64,000 nucleotides of DNA from Trichuris trichiura (taxonomy: Eukaryota > Nematoda > Enoplea > Trichinellida > Trichuridae): positions 781,206 through 845,205 of the forward strand of contig JBAJFE010000016.1 in assembly GCA_037903355.1 (NCBI GenBank), given 5' to 3'. Below the pieces are notes generated by a model. That model saw only the letters and a program-made list of their open reading frames with translations. It searched no databases and was not told the DNA's origin. Positions 23,975 through 33,841 of the stretch are shown in pieces. The translations under genes were made by a program, and so were the position numbers. Numbering within the stretch: position 1 is the stretch's first letter; each line of letters starts with the position of its first letter.

Positions 23975-24849
23975 TCAGTTAGCGCCGTTTAAATAACTTA
24001 ACACGTTTACAATAGACAAACGAAAGTCAGGTACATATTTAAAGTGCAGCTACTGCAAATCGTTCAACTTAAAAAGTTTGCAACGTTGTTTCCTTGAAGG
24101 CAGGCGCATCTAGGTGCCACAAGAGGCAGAAATTTTTTTCTAACGCCAAAATCTCCAGCGTCTTTACTTGTCTGCTATGACAGCCGCGTATCCAAACTTC
24201 AAACAATACATAACGACTGTTGTAACAAAAAAATCGCGCTAAAGTACCTTATAAGGTTAAGAACTTATTAAGCTTTACGAAACCTTTTTTCACATTTTTC
24301 TAGTCAGCTAGTCTTGCATGTCAGTGCACAATAAACACTAAAACTTCTTATGAAAAAACAAGGTTTTTTTCTAAAAATTTTCCATTCTGTTTTGGTTGAA
24401 AATCGCTTATTTCGAAATCTTTCAGGGCTTTTTTCGTTTTTTCGTATAGCCTGTGTAGAGGACGGATCAAAACACCGTAGAGATCGCCAGAACGACGAAT
24501 GATAGCACTTGACGAACGTACAATAATATCTATCATCTGATTCGCAGTAACAGTTTAAAGCATTGTTTGCTACAGCATGTATTACTGAAGATGGGTTGTC
24601 TTTTAACAGGGTTTAGTTGTTTCGTCGTTGATCTTTGCTTTACGCCTGTAGAAAAAACGTTGTCAAAACTTAATGCGTTTTATTCTGAGGTTGTATCGCA
24701 TAGGTTACGAAACGTTTTTTCAAATTAATCATTTCAAAAAATAACAAGGTGCTTCACGTTTGAGAGAAATATACTTTGTGGTTCGCCGAACGCGGTTTAC
24801 TCTGTTAACGATTAAGAGAAATGTTGTCCTCTTTGGCGAGAAAAAGTTA
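23975..24849. other. Spacer next to the right arm, no secure gene
   Basis: A minus frame at 24,348-24,536 (VRSSSAIIRRSGDLYGVLIR ... ending FLEKNLVFS) looks exon-like with an acceptor just upstream, but it could not be joined to anything. A diverged copy of the outer terminal sequence of the arms lies at 24,640-24,800. Confidence 0.4.
24640..24800 (+). repeat. Third copy of the arm-terminal repeat
   Basis: Shares 'ttgtcaaaacttaatg.gtttta', 'taatcatttc' and 'ttgtggttcgccga' with the outer ends of the arms at 13,540-13,615 (direct) and 29,620-29,790 (inverted). It lies just outside the inner edge of the right arm, so the right arm is flanked on both sides by inverted copies of this sequence. 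Confidence 0.65.
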
Positions 24850-25121
24850 ATTCTCACCACGTCGCTGTTAACTGTAACCATTAAATGATTTCCAGGCATT
24901 GCTAGACTGCGTTTCTGCCGTTCGGACCAAAACAAGGAAACGATCTTGAAATTGTTAAGAAAAGCGTATTGTCGTTAACAGTACATGCGCAGAGCGCTAT
25001 ACGATTGTGTAGGACGCCATGCTGCGAGCAGAAAACTGCGGCAACGCGAAGTGCACTCATTTTCGTAAAAGGAGCAAAGTTATTACGTTTACTACGTAAA
25101 AATTGAGAGAAACTTCTCCAG

Positions 25122-25522
25122 CTATTTGCGCAACGTTCGCGCCGACTTTTCTAATCCCCTCTTGCCGTAGCCTTCGAGCATGAGCAAGGATTGCCTGGCC
25201 TCTTCAGCGCTAAATAGCAACGCAAGTTGGTATCCACTGGGTACCGCAGCAAACGTGCGCAAATTTTTAACTCCAGAAATTTCGGAGATTATGCTTGGTT
25301 GGATAATTTGACGCAGTTTTCCAGCCCTGTACCTGCGCATTGGTCTACGGTATAGTTTACTTCGTTGTACAGCTGGGCGATGGGTGGGTATGCGATCCTC
25401 TTGACTGGATCTATTCGATTGTGTATAGCTAGCTTAGAGGCTGTATAAAGAATAGATCTGAGTCGGGGTTGAGCCCTAATAAATACGGCCGGTAAGTTCG
25501 TTGTTTTACCCTGTGAAGGCAA
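25122..25522 (-). pseudogene. Unidentified gene remnant, right copy (partly open)
   Basis: Two open segments: one with LRSILYTASKLAIHNRIDPV then KRIAYPPIAQLYNEVNYTVD and QCAGTGLENC, preceded by an acceptor-like 'ttcacag'; and one with LRTFAAVPSGYQLALLFSAE then EARQSLLMLEGYGKRGLEKS, ending in a TAG that the left copy lacks. The composition is protein-like and the frames are conserved between arms, but no family is recognised and upstream exons were not found. It could be the last exons of a real gene that continues elsewhere, or a duplicate pseudogene. Confidence 0.45.
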
Positions 25523-26069
25523 AAAGTGCTAAGAGTTATCGTTAGCGAGTGCTGCCGTAGAATCGAATTATGGCGAACAGCGAAAGCGTAGTTTTAATCC
25601 ATTAATGTTTAACTGATACGCGCTTTGCCGTAATTTCCGTTTAAGTTCATTACTTTACGCCGATAGTTGCTGGTCACACGTTTGTAGGGTTTCATGTGAT
25701 ATTTGCTTGCGTAACTAATCCGTGCGGTCCTGCAACTCTTTTGCGTGTAAGTAAGTAAACAATCTCGGCTTTTGATGGGGTTAGGTAGACTATAACTTAA
25801 GTAAGGGTGTCCGTCCGTCGGTATGAGCTAGTTTCACCGTTTCATTGGCTGAAGACGGGAGTGATACAGATCGGTGTAGGCCGCTTCAGGTTGACCTATC
25901 CAAATTCACCAATCTGCACTCGCGTATACAGTTTGGCCGGGGCAAATGCAGTATAATTGATAAATAGAAGGTATACGTAGCAACTAAAGAAGCAATGCGT
26001 ATGTGTGTGTAATATACAGCGTGCATGCAGTACTTGCTGCTTACACGTGGGATGTTGTTTGTTCTCCAA

Positions 26070-27185
26070 AGTTTCTGCAACATACGCGTGATACTGAGGT
26101 TGTATATCGTGCATACAGAATGCACTCATGGAATGTGCAGCGCCCACGCATTCTACGTTGCCTGTAAGTACAAGATTTCCGAAATCACGGTTTCCATAAT
26201 AGACGTGTAGCACGTATGTTGTTGTACATAGTTGCATATGTGGAATATTTAAATCATCACGTCGTATAAACTGCTTATGAGCACGTTAGCTAGGATGACT
26301 ATGGCATTGACGCAGTATCTGTGGCGTGCATGAATGCATGCATGAGGTATTGATGAAATCTAAAACGTACCTGGCTTATGTTGCATTTAAAGAACGTGTA
26401 TATGATGTCTATCTTCTCTGCGGCGTAGATGTAGTACCCATGTTAAAGGTACTTGCATGGAGGGAATATTCAGTGTACGTGACGCATCCACGAAATATAA
26501 ATTGCTTCTAAATAGAATACTCGTGATATGCAGGGTCTTCAGCCACTTGTATAGTATATTTGGCGTATACGTCTGCTAGTAAACTTCAAAGTGCCCTACC
26601 AGCGAATGGATGAGCAAATTGGCAGCTCCAATCTTTAACAATTTCCTCATCCATTCGCTGGTAGGGCATTTTCAGGTTTACTTACAGACGAACGAAACAG
26701 GCCAAAGCCATGAACCGAAAATCAACTATGATTATCCTATTTATAAAAAATTCGTACCTTTCGGTGGCCATATATACACAAATTATTTCCCCTATGCAAG
26801 TATATACAACATATATGCCGTAGAGAGGGGTTGGATGTCATAAATGACTTCTTTATATGAGACTTAAACCATGTATATGTTGTAGATTTCATGAATATCC
26901 CATGCATGCAGTTATATACGCCATTAGATATTCCATCGATACCGCAATAACGCCTACTTGCGTTTGTCATAGGCAATGCGTACCGCGCAGAAGCCATACA
27001 GAAGGTAAATATTCCTTTTGTGCAAATTGATACGGCTTACATACTACACGTGTACAATGGAAGCCATGTCTTCGCAGGTCTTTTGCTTATAGACAAAGTA
27101 TATTGCATGTGTGCTGTACATTCCATGAGTTCCTTATGTATATGCGATATATAACTTCAATATAACGCGTGCGTGCCGTACGTAG
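26070..27185. repeat. Nested palindrome inside the right arm, centre near 26,625
   Basis: Mirror copy of the nested palindrome at 16,130-17,245, with the same internal units of about 200 bases and the same two-sided open frames (minus 25,896-26,237 and 26,737-26,997). Confidence 0.8.
26569..26692. repeat. Hairpin core of the right nested palindrome
   Basis: gtgccctaccagcgaatgga followed by tgagcaaattgg, and then rc-matching cctcatccattcgctggtag and ggcattttcaggtttact. The arms are better matched here than in the left copy (catccattcgctgg on both sides). Confidence 0.88.
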
Positions 27186-27810
27186 CGTGCGCACACGCTA
27201 GTTCCGTAGTTTGTGTACACAGCCTCTGTGTAGCACGTATATTTGATTTAAACGAGACAAGCTGTATACATGTGTGCAGATATGGGAAGAGGGCCGATCG
27301 TTCCTTGGCTATGCTGTGTTGAAGTAACAGCGTCGCGCTCTAGTCATGATAAGTTGTCTGAACGAAGTTTCATGATTTTGTATTGTACTTTTGTTGCTTA
27401 GGCGGTGTTGTCTTATTTTTTTAATGTGACGTTAGCCGTGGTATATCGCGCACCTGTGAAAGCTCTCTCTTTTTGTGTAATTCACGTTCGCCATCTTGTC
27501 ATGCTTCTATTAATATTAATAATAATGTTTGTGTGTAGATTTCATACCAAACGTTCATGCTGACTTCACGTTCTTTATCTGCACGCATATAAGTGTTACC
27601 TTGGCATAAGTCTGTGTATCTTCCCGTAACAGCTGTCTTCTGCTTCTCTATATCACGTGCTATACTCGAGCTAAGGCGTTCTGATTTGTTGGTCAGAGCT
27701 TGCATTGCTTAGCTGACCCTTACCTTCGTCACTTAGCGAATATAGTGGCACTAGTCGTTTCAGTATTTTACGAAAAAGCGAATTTCGAAAACTTACTACC
27801 TCTCTTTCAG

Positions 27811-28920
27811 GTCGTACATGCTGCGAAGCATTTGCGCATGCTGCGTGGACTTAGCCATTTCTCCATACCGCTTCCATAAAACCGAGTTTTTCGGTTTTAG
27901 TTTAATGGATGTCGGGATGGGCAAATGGCTGAAGTCCAACGCAGCGCGATTCAAGCCTATCAAGTAAGCTACCATTCTGTGAAAACTACTATTTTCAGTT
28001 GTTTTTTAATTATTTTAAAATAGACTAGCCCGTTTGGTACAAAAATCAGCCGTTCTGCTTTTCCTTGGTGCATGCCGTACTGCGGTGCTATTGCAGTTCG
28101 ACTATCCTTACGACATTGAGGAATACGGCATGCACTGGAACTTCTTTTATACTCTCGCGTTGGTGAAGGTACCCTTAATTTCATGGAAGCTTTAGCTTAA
28201 CTGTGATGCATTCAGCTAGTGGGCGAATTGGTCGCGTCAAGGCTCCAACTGCTGTATACGAATGGGATAATGGGCGTCGCAATAGCGCTAGCTGAAGATG
28301 TGTTCCTGCGGGGCGACGAGGTGCAGGAATACTTGTTCGAAGAGCCCAGGTACAGAGAGAATGGTCTCTTCAATCTCAACCGAGAAGGCATCGTTTTTGT
28401 ATTCGGTTGGCTAACGATATTCCTTTTTGCCACCGAAATTGAAAGGCTTTGGCATTGTTGCCAATTCGTAATGTCGCTTATTCAAAACGGTCATAAGTTG
28501 ACAAACGTTTTAGACGTCACAGATGGAATGCTGTGTACGTATTGAATACGTTCTCGTGTCTGATCATTATCTTGGCGGTGTTATGCTATGGGCTCGACAG
28601 TTACGGGCTCACAGCTTCCCGTCGCCTTGTGAATGCATACTATGTTTTGTTGATAGTAGCATCAAATAAATTTTGCTTTATCAACGTTCACATTTTCTTA
28701 CGTAAGCAATTTCATCCATTATGGACGTGCGCTTACGTTTCCTACTCTCGAAATGGCCTACAGAGACAAGTTACAACTGTTTGGCTGTGGTGACCGCAGC
28801 AGTTGTTGTAATTTTGATTTCAGATATGCTCATCGAAGACTTTAATTATTTATACGGTGGTAGTTTATGGCAGGCGATCAACGCAAGTGAACTGACATTT
28901 TCTGCTACGCAATGCCCTTC
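27811..28920 (+). pseudogene. PIGW/GWT1-like gene, right copy, 5'-truncated, frameshifted end
   Basis: Exons: SYMLRSICACCVDLAISPYR ... SLMDVGMGKWLKSNAARFK; then KLARLVQKSAVLLFLGACRT with FDYPYDIEEYGMHWNFF; then LVGELVASRLQLLYTNGI ... LNREGIVFVFGWLTIFLF; then C-terminal hydrophobic exons. Glutamine (CAG 28,094-28,096) and tyrosine (TAC 28,772-28,774) codons replace both stops of the left copy. However, a two-base loss near 28,897 breaks the end of the frame (LTYFLLRNAH in the left copy becomes LTFSATQ), and the segment before GVAIAL is diverged from the left copy. No N-terminal exons are seen within the arm. Probably non-functional or incomplete. Confidence 0.8.
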
Positions 28921-29439
28921 TGGGACGTTATTGTTCGCACGAAGTCAATTCGGTCAGCTCGACACTGTAAGAATGCGAGAAAGTGAACTTTTAACGTCTT
29001 TCCTTCGTGCTGAAGCACTGTAGTTTCGTTTTGCTTTCCTTTAGGAGATGGAGAAAGTATGGTGTCGAAAACGCGGCAAAATTCAGGTTGTAACTTAAGG
29101 TTGGTCGGAACTTGTCTGTTCTTGTGTTACGCAGGGAAAGTTTCAAGGAACAGGAGGGAAAGTAGTAAAAATAGTTATGCTTTGGCTCGTTAGTTACAAA
29201 ACGGAAAGCAAAGACTTAAAGGAACTGAAAGGAGCTTGCTATGTTCGATGGTCATCGTGTTGAATAGGATAACGATAGAAATACACATATTAAAGTTGAT
29301 CTTATTATTCGCATCATTATACAGGATTGACTGCTACCTTTACTGCATGCGATGTGATATATTGCTTACTGTGGAAGTTCTGTTGTCGTAGAGTGTTCTG
29401 ACAGCCGCCTAATTTTCGCTGCTATTTGGTAGGCAGACA

Positions 29440-29553
29440 TTATTCATAATGTAAAATTTTTATTACGGAAGTATTCCCGTTGAATGTGCTAAATAATTCC
29501 GGAGCTTTCGGGTCGACCGAGACCCGTCTTCAGCGGTTGTGAGTCAACCGGGA
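29440..29553 (+). mobile_element. Half copy of the foldback element inserted in the right arm
   Basis: One arm of the 40,602-40,862 foldback: cataatgtaaaatttttatt through cggagctttcgggtcgaccg to gtcttcagcggttgtgag. The left arm has continuous sequence at the mirror position, so this inserted after the duplication. It is flanked by agacattatt on both sides, a possible 10-base target duplication. Confidence 0.75.
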
Positions 29554-29555
29554 GA

Positions 29556-29592
<37 letters not shown>

Positions 29593-29620
29593 GTTGTTGT
29601 TGTTGTTGTTGTTGTTATGA
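29554..29620. repeat. (ATT)n / (GTT)n microsatellite
   Basis: About a dozen ATT units passing into seven or eight GTT units at the outer end of the right arm. Confidence 0.95.
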
Positions 29621-30265
29621 TTGATAATTTTGCGGTGAACCGCAAAATGTATCGCTATTAAGTGTGAACAAGTTCGTTAATAGGCGAAATGACTAGTTTA
29701 AAAAGGTTTTTCTAACGTATGTGATGTAACGTAAGAGTAAAACTCATTAAGTTTTGACAATGTGTTCTCTACAGTGCTCCGCGGTAGAAAAAACTTGCAC
29801 AAACTTTAAGGGTTCCATCAGTAGGCTCGATTATTTTTGAAACTCGTTGCGACAACTAATTAATTAATAAGTTATATTAAATTATCGACCAGCGTTAATT
29901 CATGAATCGATCTTGCGTAATGCGCTCGTGTATGGGCCTCTGTTTTTTGAAGCGATATGCTTTCCTACTGCAGCATACGGCAATAAAAAACGAACAAAAA
30001 GTAATCGCGTTCCAAGCAATGTGGTCGAGTTTAAAGCAGCATAAGAGTTGCTATCTAAGCACTTTTCGGGCACAAAGCTACATTGCCGAATTAGTGGTAA
30101 CGATTTTTGCTACCCAAACTCGACATTAAGTATATTCAGGTACTATGCAGTTCGTTGAACTGAGTGCCGACAGTTTAAAGTTTTATTGGCAATAGATTAC
30201 ACCAGTTTATTTGAACTAATGTTGGCAGTAAGCAGACACGACGTGGTGTCATAAAGCTGGCGTCG

Positions 30266-30280
30266 TGTATATTTAAAAAC
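30266..30280 (+). promoter_or_regulatory. TATA-like box of the Pro-rich gene
   Basis: tatatttaaaa starts at 30,268, about 67 bases before the ATG at 30,335 with no intervening ATG. The spacing suits a short untranslated leader. Confidence 0.45.
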
Positions 30281-30334
30281 GTTGCAGCAGCAGCAGCTCA
30301 ACACGGGTCAAGTTTTCAACCATAGACGATTTCA

Positions 30335-30694
30335 ATGCCACCGATCTCTGTTCTCAAAGACCAACAAATTCTGCAGGAAATTAACCCGTTGGCCTGGCTT
30401 ACTGGGGCAGTTGTAACGCTCACTTTGATCGCCCTTGTGCTACTGTGTGCCAAAAAGAAGAAGAAAGTGACCGTGGTAACTGTAGAAGGCGTGCCTCCGC
30501 CGCCGTCCCCTTCAGGTGAACCACCTAAACCGGAAGCTAAGGATGCACCACCTGCATCTCCAGCACCACCACCTACGCCTCCTCCAGGCCCTCCTCCTGC
30601 AGGTAAGCCGGAAGAAGAGGCTAAATTAAGTTGTGCCAAAGGTGAGAGCGCGAAGGAAACTATGATGAAGATACCGTCTATTCGTGCTGCATAG
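30335..30694 (+). CDS. Small single-pass membrane protein with Pro-rich tail
   Basis: Intronless frame of 119 codons, starting MPPISVLKDQQILQEINPLA. A single transmembrane helix at about residues 19-41 (WLTGAVVTLTLIALVLLC) is followed at once by five lysines, a stop-transfer signal that places the C-terminus in the cytosol. The tail is about 40 percent proline with runs such as PPASPAPPPTPPPGPPPAG, a pattern seen in SH3- or WW-domain ligands; partner binding is inferred. A TATA-like sequence lies upstream and AATAAA at 30,960-30,965 downstream. The opposite strand is also open over the same span because of the GC-rich Pro codons, but only this strand gives a sensible membrane protein. No family is recognised. 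Confidence 0.65.
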   Translation: MPPISVLKDQQILQEINPLAWLTGAVVTLTLIALVLLCAKKKKKVTVVTVEGVPPPPSPSGEPPKPEAKDAPPASPAPPPTPPPGPPPAGKPEEEAKLSCAKGESAKETMMKIPSIRAA

Positions 30695-31008
30695 TAAATG
30701 TAACGATTATGCAAAGCAGCATTTCGAAACTGTGTATATTCGCCGCAGACGACTGCTTTTTAAGTAGAAACAAACTATAGCTGTATACTCTCACTTATGA
30801 AGAACCTTCACCTGCATGTCTGACCACTGTATGCACAATTTCAAAATGCAACTATGAAAACTTCTAGTCGTTTGGCTGAACTACAATCGAATTACTCAAG
30901 CAAGCATTGATTGAATTTGGCGTTGGTTGACAATAACATGTTAATGCAGCGTTGTTACTAATAAAAATTTGAGTTTTAATTGCAGGTCATACAAAGAAAC
31001 TGTTCACT

Positions 31009-33325
31009 TTAATTAAAATCATTTGAAAGAGCACTATCTTCCAATAGGTGCGTAGTTGCGAGAATCGTTTCCAACATGTTCACTCTGCTGCGCATGTCGA
31101 CCAATCTGAAATGCAATAACAAACTGATTGGTCCATCGCGTCAGACAAGCTCACTCTTTCCTCACTCGAATCGAGTCCGCACGCATATCCTGCAGAGTTT
31201 TCATCTTGCCAGCAAAAGCTTCATTTAAGGGTCTAATTAGCTGGCAGTACTTCTCAATTTTTTCAATAACTTCATCAACGATTCTTGTTATTTCATCTGA
31301 AATTAATCTTAGAAAAATTTAACTGCGCAGATTTTAGCAAAACAGCGGAATTATCAAGTAAATTAAGATGCTTTTCGTGTTATCAAACCTGAAAGTAGAG
31401 TATTACGGTAATTTTTAAAAACGACGTTCGTTTTTTTATTTTTAAAACTGCATCCTGCAAAACTTGTTGAAATAAAGAGTTAGAAAAAGCATATATTCCA
31501 TTAAAATTTGAACCGCAACGCTTCAGCCACTTAAAAAAAGCGAACCTGCATAAATTCACGTCTACGTTTAAATTTGTAGTCTTTACCTAGTGTCGCCTTT
31601 TAGATTACGATCTTACGCAAAATACGAACGCTGCTGTAGTGCTTTTTGGCGATGCAGTTCGCTAAACCTTATTTATAGGGTTAATGATGAAGCATTAATA
31701 GCTGAAGTTCATATGTTTACATTACAGAACTTAACATGTTCTGATCAGAGATTTCGTAATCGTTTTGAAGTAGTAAATTTTCTACTTACCGACATGGTCT
31801 CCTATGATCAACTGTGGAGGAGGAGAACACTTTTTCCACTCTAATTCATTCAGTCCCTTTTCAATGCGGTCCAAAGCGTTCTCTGCTTTGGAGCTGATAT
31901 CTTTGATGGACTTCATCTTCAAAACGCATTACTATTTAATAGAACAAAACATGAACTGCACAATTATTATAGCTTGTACAGTCGGCGTCGCTTCGTATGC
32001 ATACTTCACTTGATTGACAAAGATGTTCAGTTTTTTGTTATGATCAGCCAAACGTTCTACTTCCTTTTTTAGATTTTGAACGCCAGCCTAAAAGGTGCAG
32101 TCGAGCAACTGAAAGTTCCTTTTTGAAGACAAAAGCACATTGATAATAGGATTTTGCAGTCTACGGCGTTGTCATATTCAGCGAGTGATGACGCTGAACA
32201 GAACAACTACAAGACCATGACTAAAGGCAGTTTTAAAAAAGTGAAACAGCTACAGTATTCCTACCTTCTCGCGGTTCAGCTCGTCAGTTAACTCAGACGT
32301 AGCGTTGCACCTCTCGAGCAAAACATTCAAATAATCGCCGCAAGAATTTATTGCATTATTGGAACAACTACGGTTTCTTTCACCTAAAAGGGCAAACCGT
32401 TTCTGAAGAGGAATAATACATGACTTCAATAATAGATAAGCTAAAACTTTATTTGTATAAAAGACGGCTCTGTTGACATATACGGTAGCAAAAAGACATT
32501 TGAAACGAACCAGTTTTTTCCCTATGAACTAAAGCTTTGATTTCGCGATGAAAATGCGCGAGGATTTAAGTATAAAATTAATTTTAGGCAAACCATTGGG
32601 CTGTCGGGTTATGCGTCATGTTGTAACTTTGCCAACTAGCCTGTTCTGCCATTGCCTAAGCCTAAGGCGCATAGTTTGGCTTAGGCTTAAGTAGGACCAG
32701 AATAGGATAGCCGGCAAGCCGGTCTGTAGGTTCAGAACAGAATGAACGCGTGCTTAACAGAAACGAACCTGCATTTCTGAGACGGTAGGACGCATAACCG
32801 CTATGACCCGAAATTCTTTTGATAAAACAATATTCAACCCTATTCTGACTAAATATGGTCGAATTAAAAAGACTGAGTCAGTTGCTAGCTCACGCTAGCA
32901 AGCGAACTAGAAATAGAATTTCAAAAGCATAAGGAAAATTTAAAAGCAAAGAGCTTAGTCAAGAGCATTGGGTTTGCTTAAAATGCACAGTGAAAGACTG
33001 GCCAGCGTAACTATAAATTACTTAAGGTTTTGGCGACTAACATGAAATAACGGCTAATCACTCAAAACTAACTGAATCAGTACTGCTCGACCCCCTTTGG
33101 AGCTCTTAGCCTTTAATTACAAAGACTAAGTTCGATCAACGAATTGTAAAAAGAGACATGCGCGCTAGCAATTGAATAGCTCACAAAAATTGTTCCATAT
33201 TGAAAACAGTAATTTAAACACAAAGAATACTCGGTAGGCGCGTGAAGTTTGGGAAAATAATTATGAAACACGAAACCACACTTACTGATAGTCGATTTGG
33301 TTGAAGACAAAGACTGGCATGACAT
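31009..33325 (-). CDS. Small coiled-coil protein, unidentified (six exons)
   Basis: Exons chain in frame: MSCQSLSSTKSTI|SERNRSCSNNAINSCGDYL (intron 32,384-33,285), ... ATSELTDELNREK|AGVQNLKKEVERLADHNKKL, ... NQ|MKSIKDISSKAENALDRIEK, ... IIGDHV|DEITRIVDEVIEKIEKYC, ... SIRVRKE|LVDMRSRVNMLETILATTHL, stop TAA at 31,009-31,011. The product is about 200 residues, mostly amphipathic helix. It resembles small coiled-coil subunits of multi-protein complexes (BLOC/BORC-like or kinetochore-like), but no family is recognised. The 0.9 kb first intron contains a relic of repeat family A. Confidence 0.68.
32650..32715. repeat. Core of dispersed TIR element (family A), intronic relic
   Basis: gcctaagcctaagg, AT-rich spacer, ttggcttaggcttaagtagg, then 'gaataggatagcc'. 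It lies within the first intron of the coiled-coil gene. Confidence 0.5.
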
Positions 33326-33841
33326 TTTACTCGTAGTTGCGCAGTTTTATGATTACTGCTTCGAAATGACGCTGACAGTTACTGTATTGTATGTGCAGGT
33401 TTTATTCCAAAACACTCGGAATTTCTTTTTACGAGTTAAACGTATCGCTCCGCCCAAAGTAGCAAATGTCATGAATGGAAGCTGCGGCTTATTTTACGCT
33501 CACAGAAAACTGAAAAGCTAAGCCTTAGCGCTATTTGTTTTAAGACCATTACTGCCATAGTACTGTACCATTCAAATTAGCGTTCTTTGCTTGAACTCAG
33601 GTTCACTGGCCAAATAGTTCGTTTATTTTTGAATCGTCTTATTAAAATGCAACAAATTTCCGCCAAACTACAAGTAAAATTGTTCCTACATTTCTGTCGA
33701 TTTTGCAGGTGATTTTTGTGCTTACAGTTCACTTATTCACAAAACGCAGCTATATTAGCTATATAGTCGGCGGCAGAGACGTTTTATTAAAGAACATTTT
33801 AGTGTGCTTCAAAATGCAACATTTGTTTTTATCAAACTACT
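33326..33841. other. Intergenic, no gene seen
   Basis: Between the start of the coiled-coil gene and the stop of UTP20, both minus. It presumably holds the coiled-coil gene's promoter and the UTP20 3' end. The plus frame 33,297-33,521 is unsupported. Confidence 0.5.

Larger units (their letters stand above)
24850..29720 (-). repeat. Right arm of the large inverted duplication (about 5 kb)
   Basis: Inverse copy of 13,520-18,490. In order it holds the decayed unidentified gene (minus), the nested palindrome (centre about 26,625), the PIGW copy (plus) and an AT-rich end with an (ATT)n array. It differs from the left arm by a half-foldback insertion at about 29,440-29,553 and by scattered substitutions and indels. 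Confidence 0.93.
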
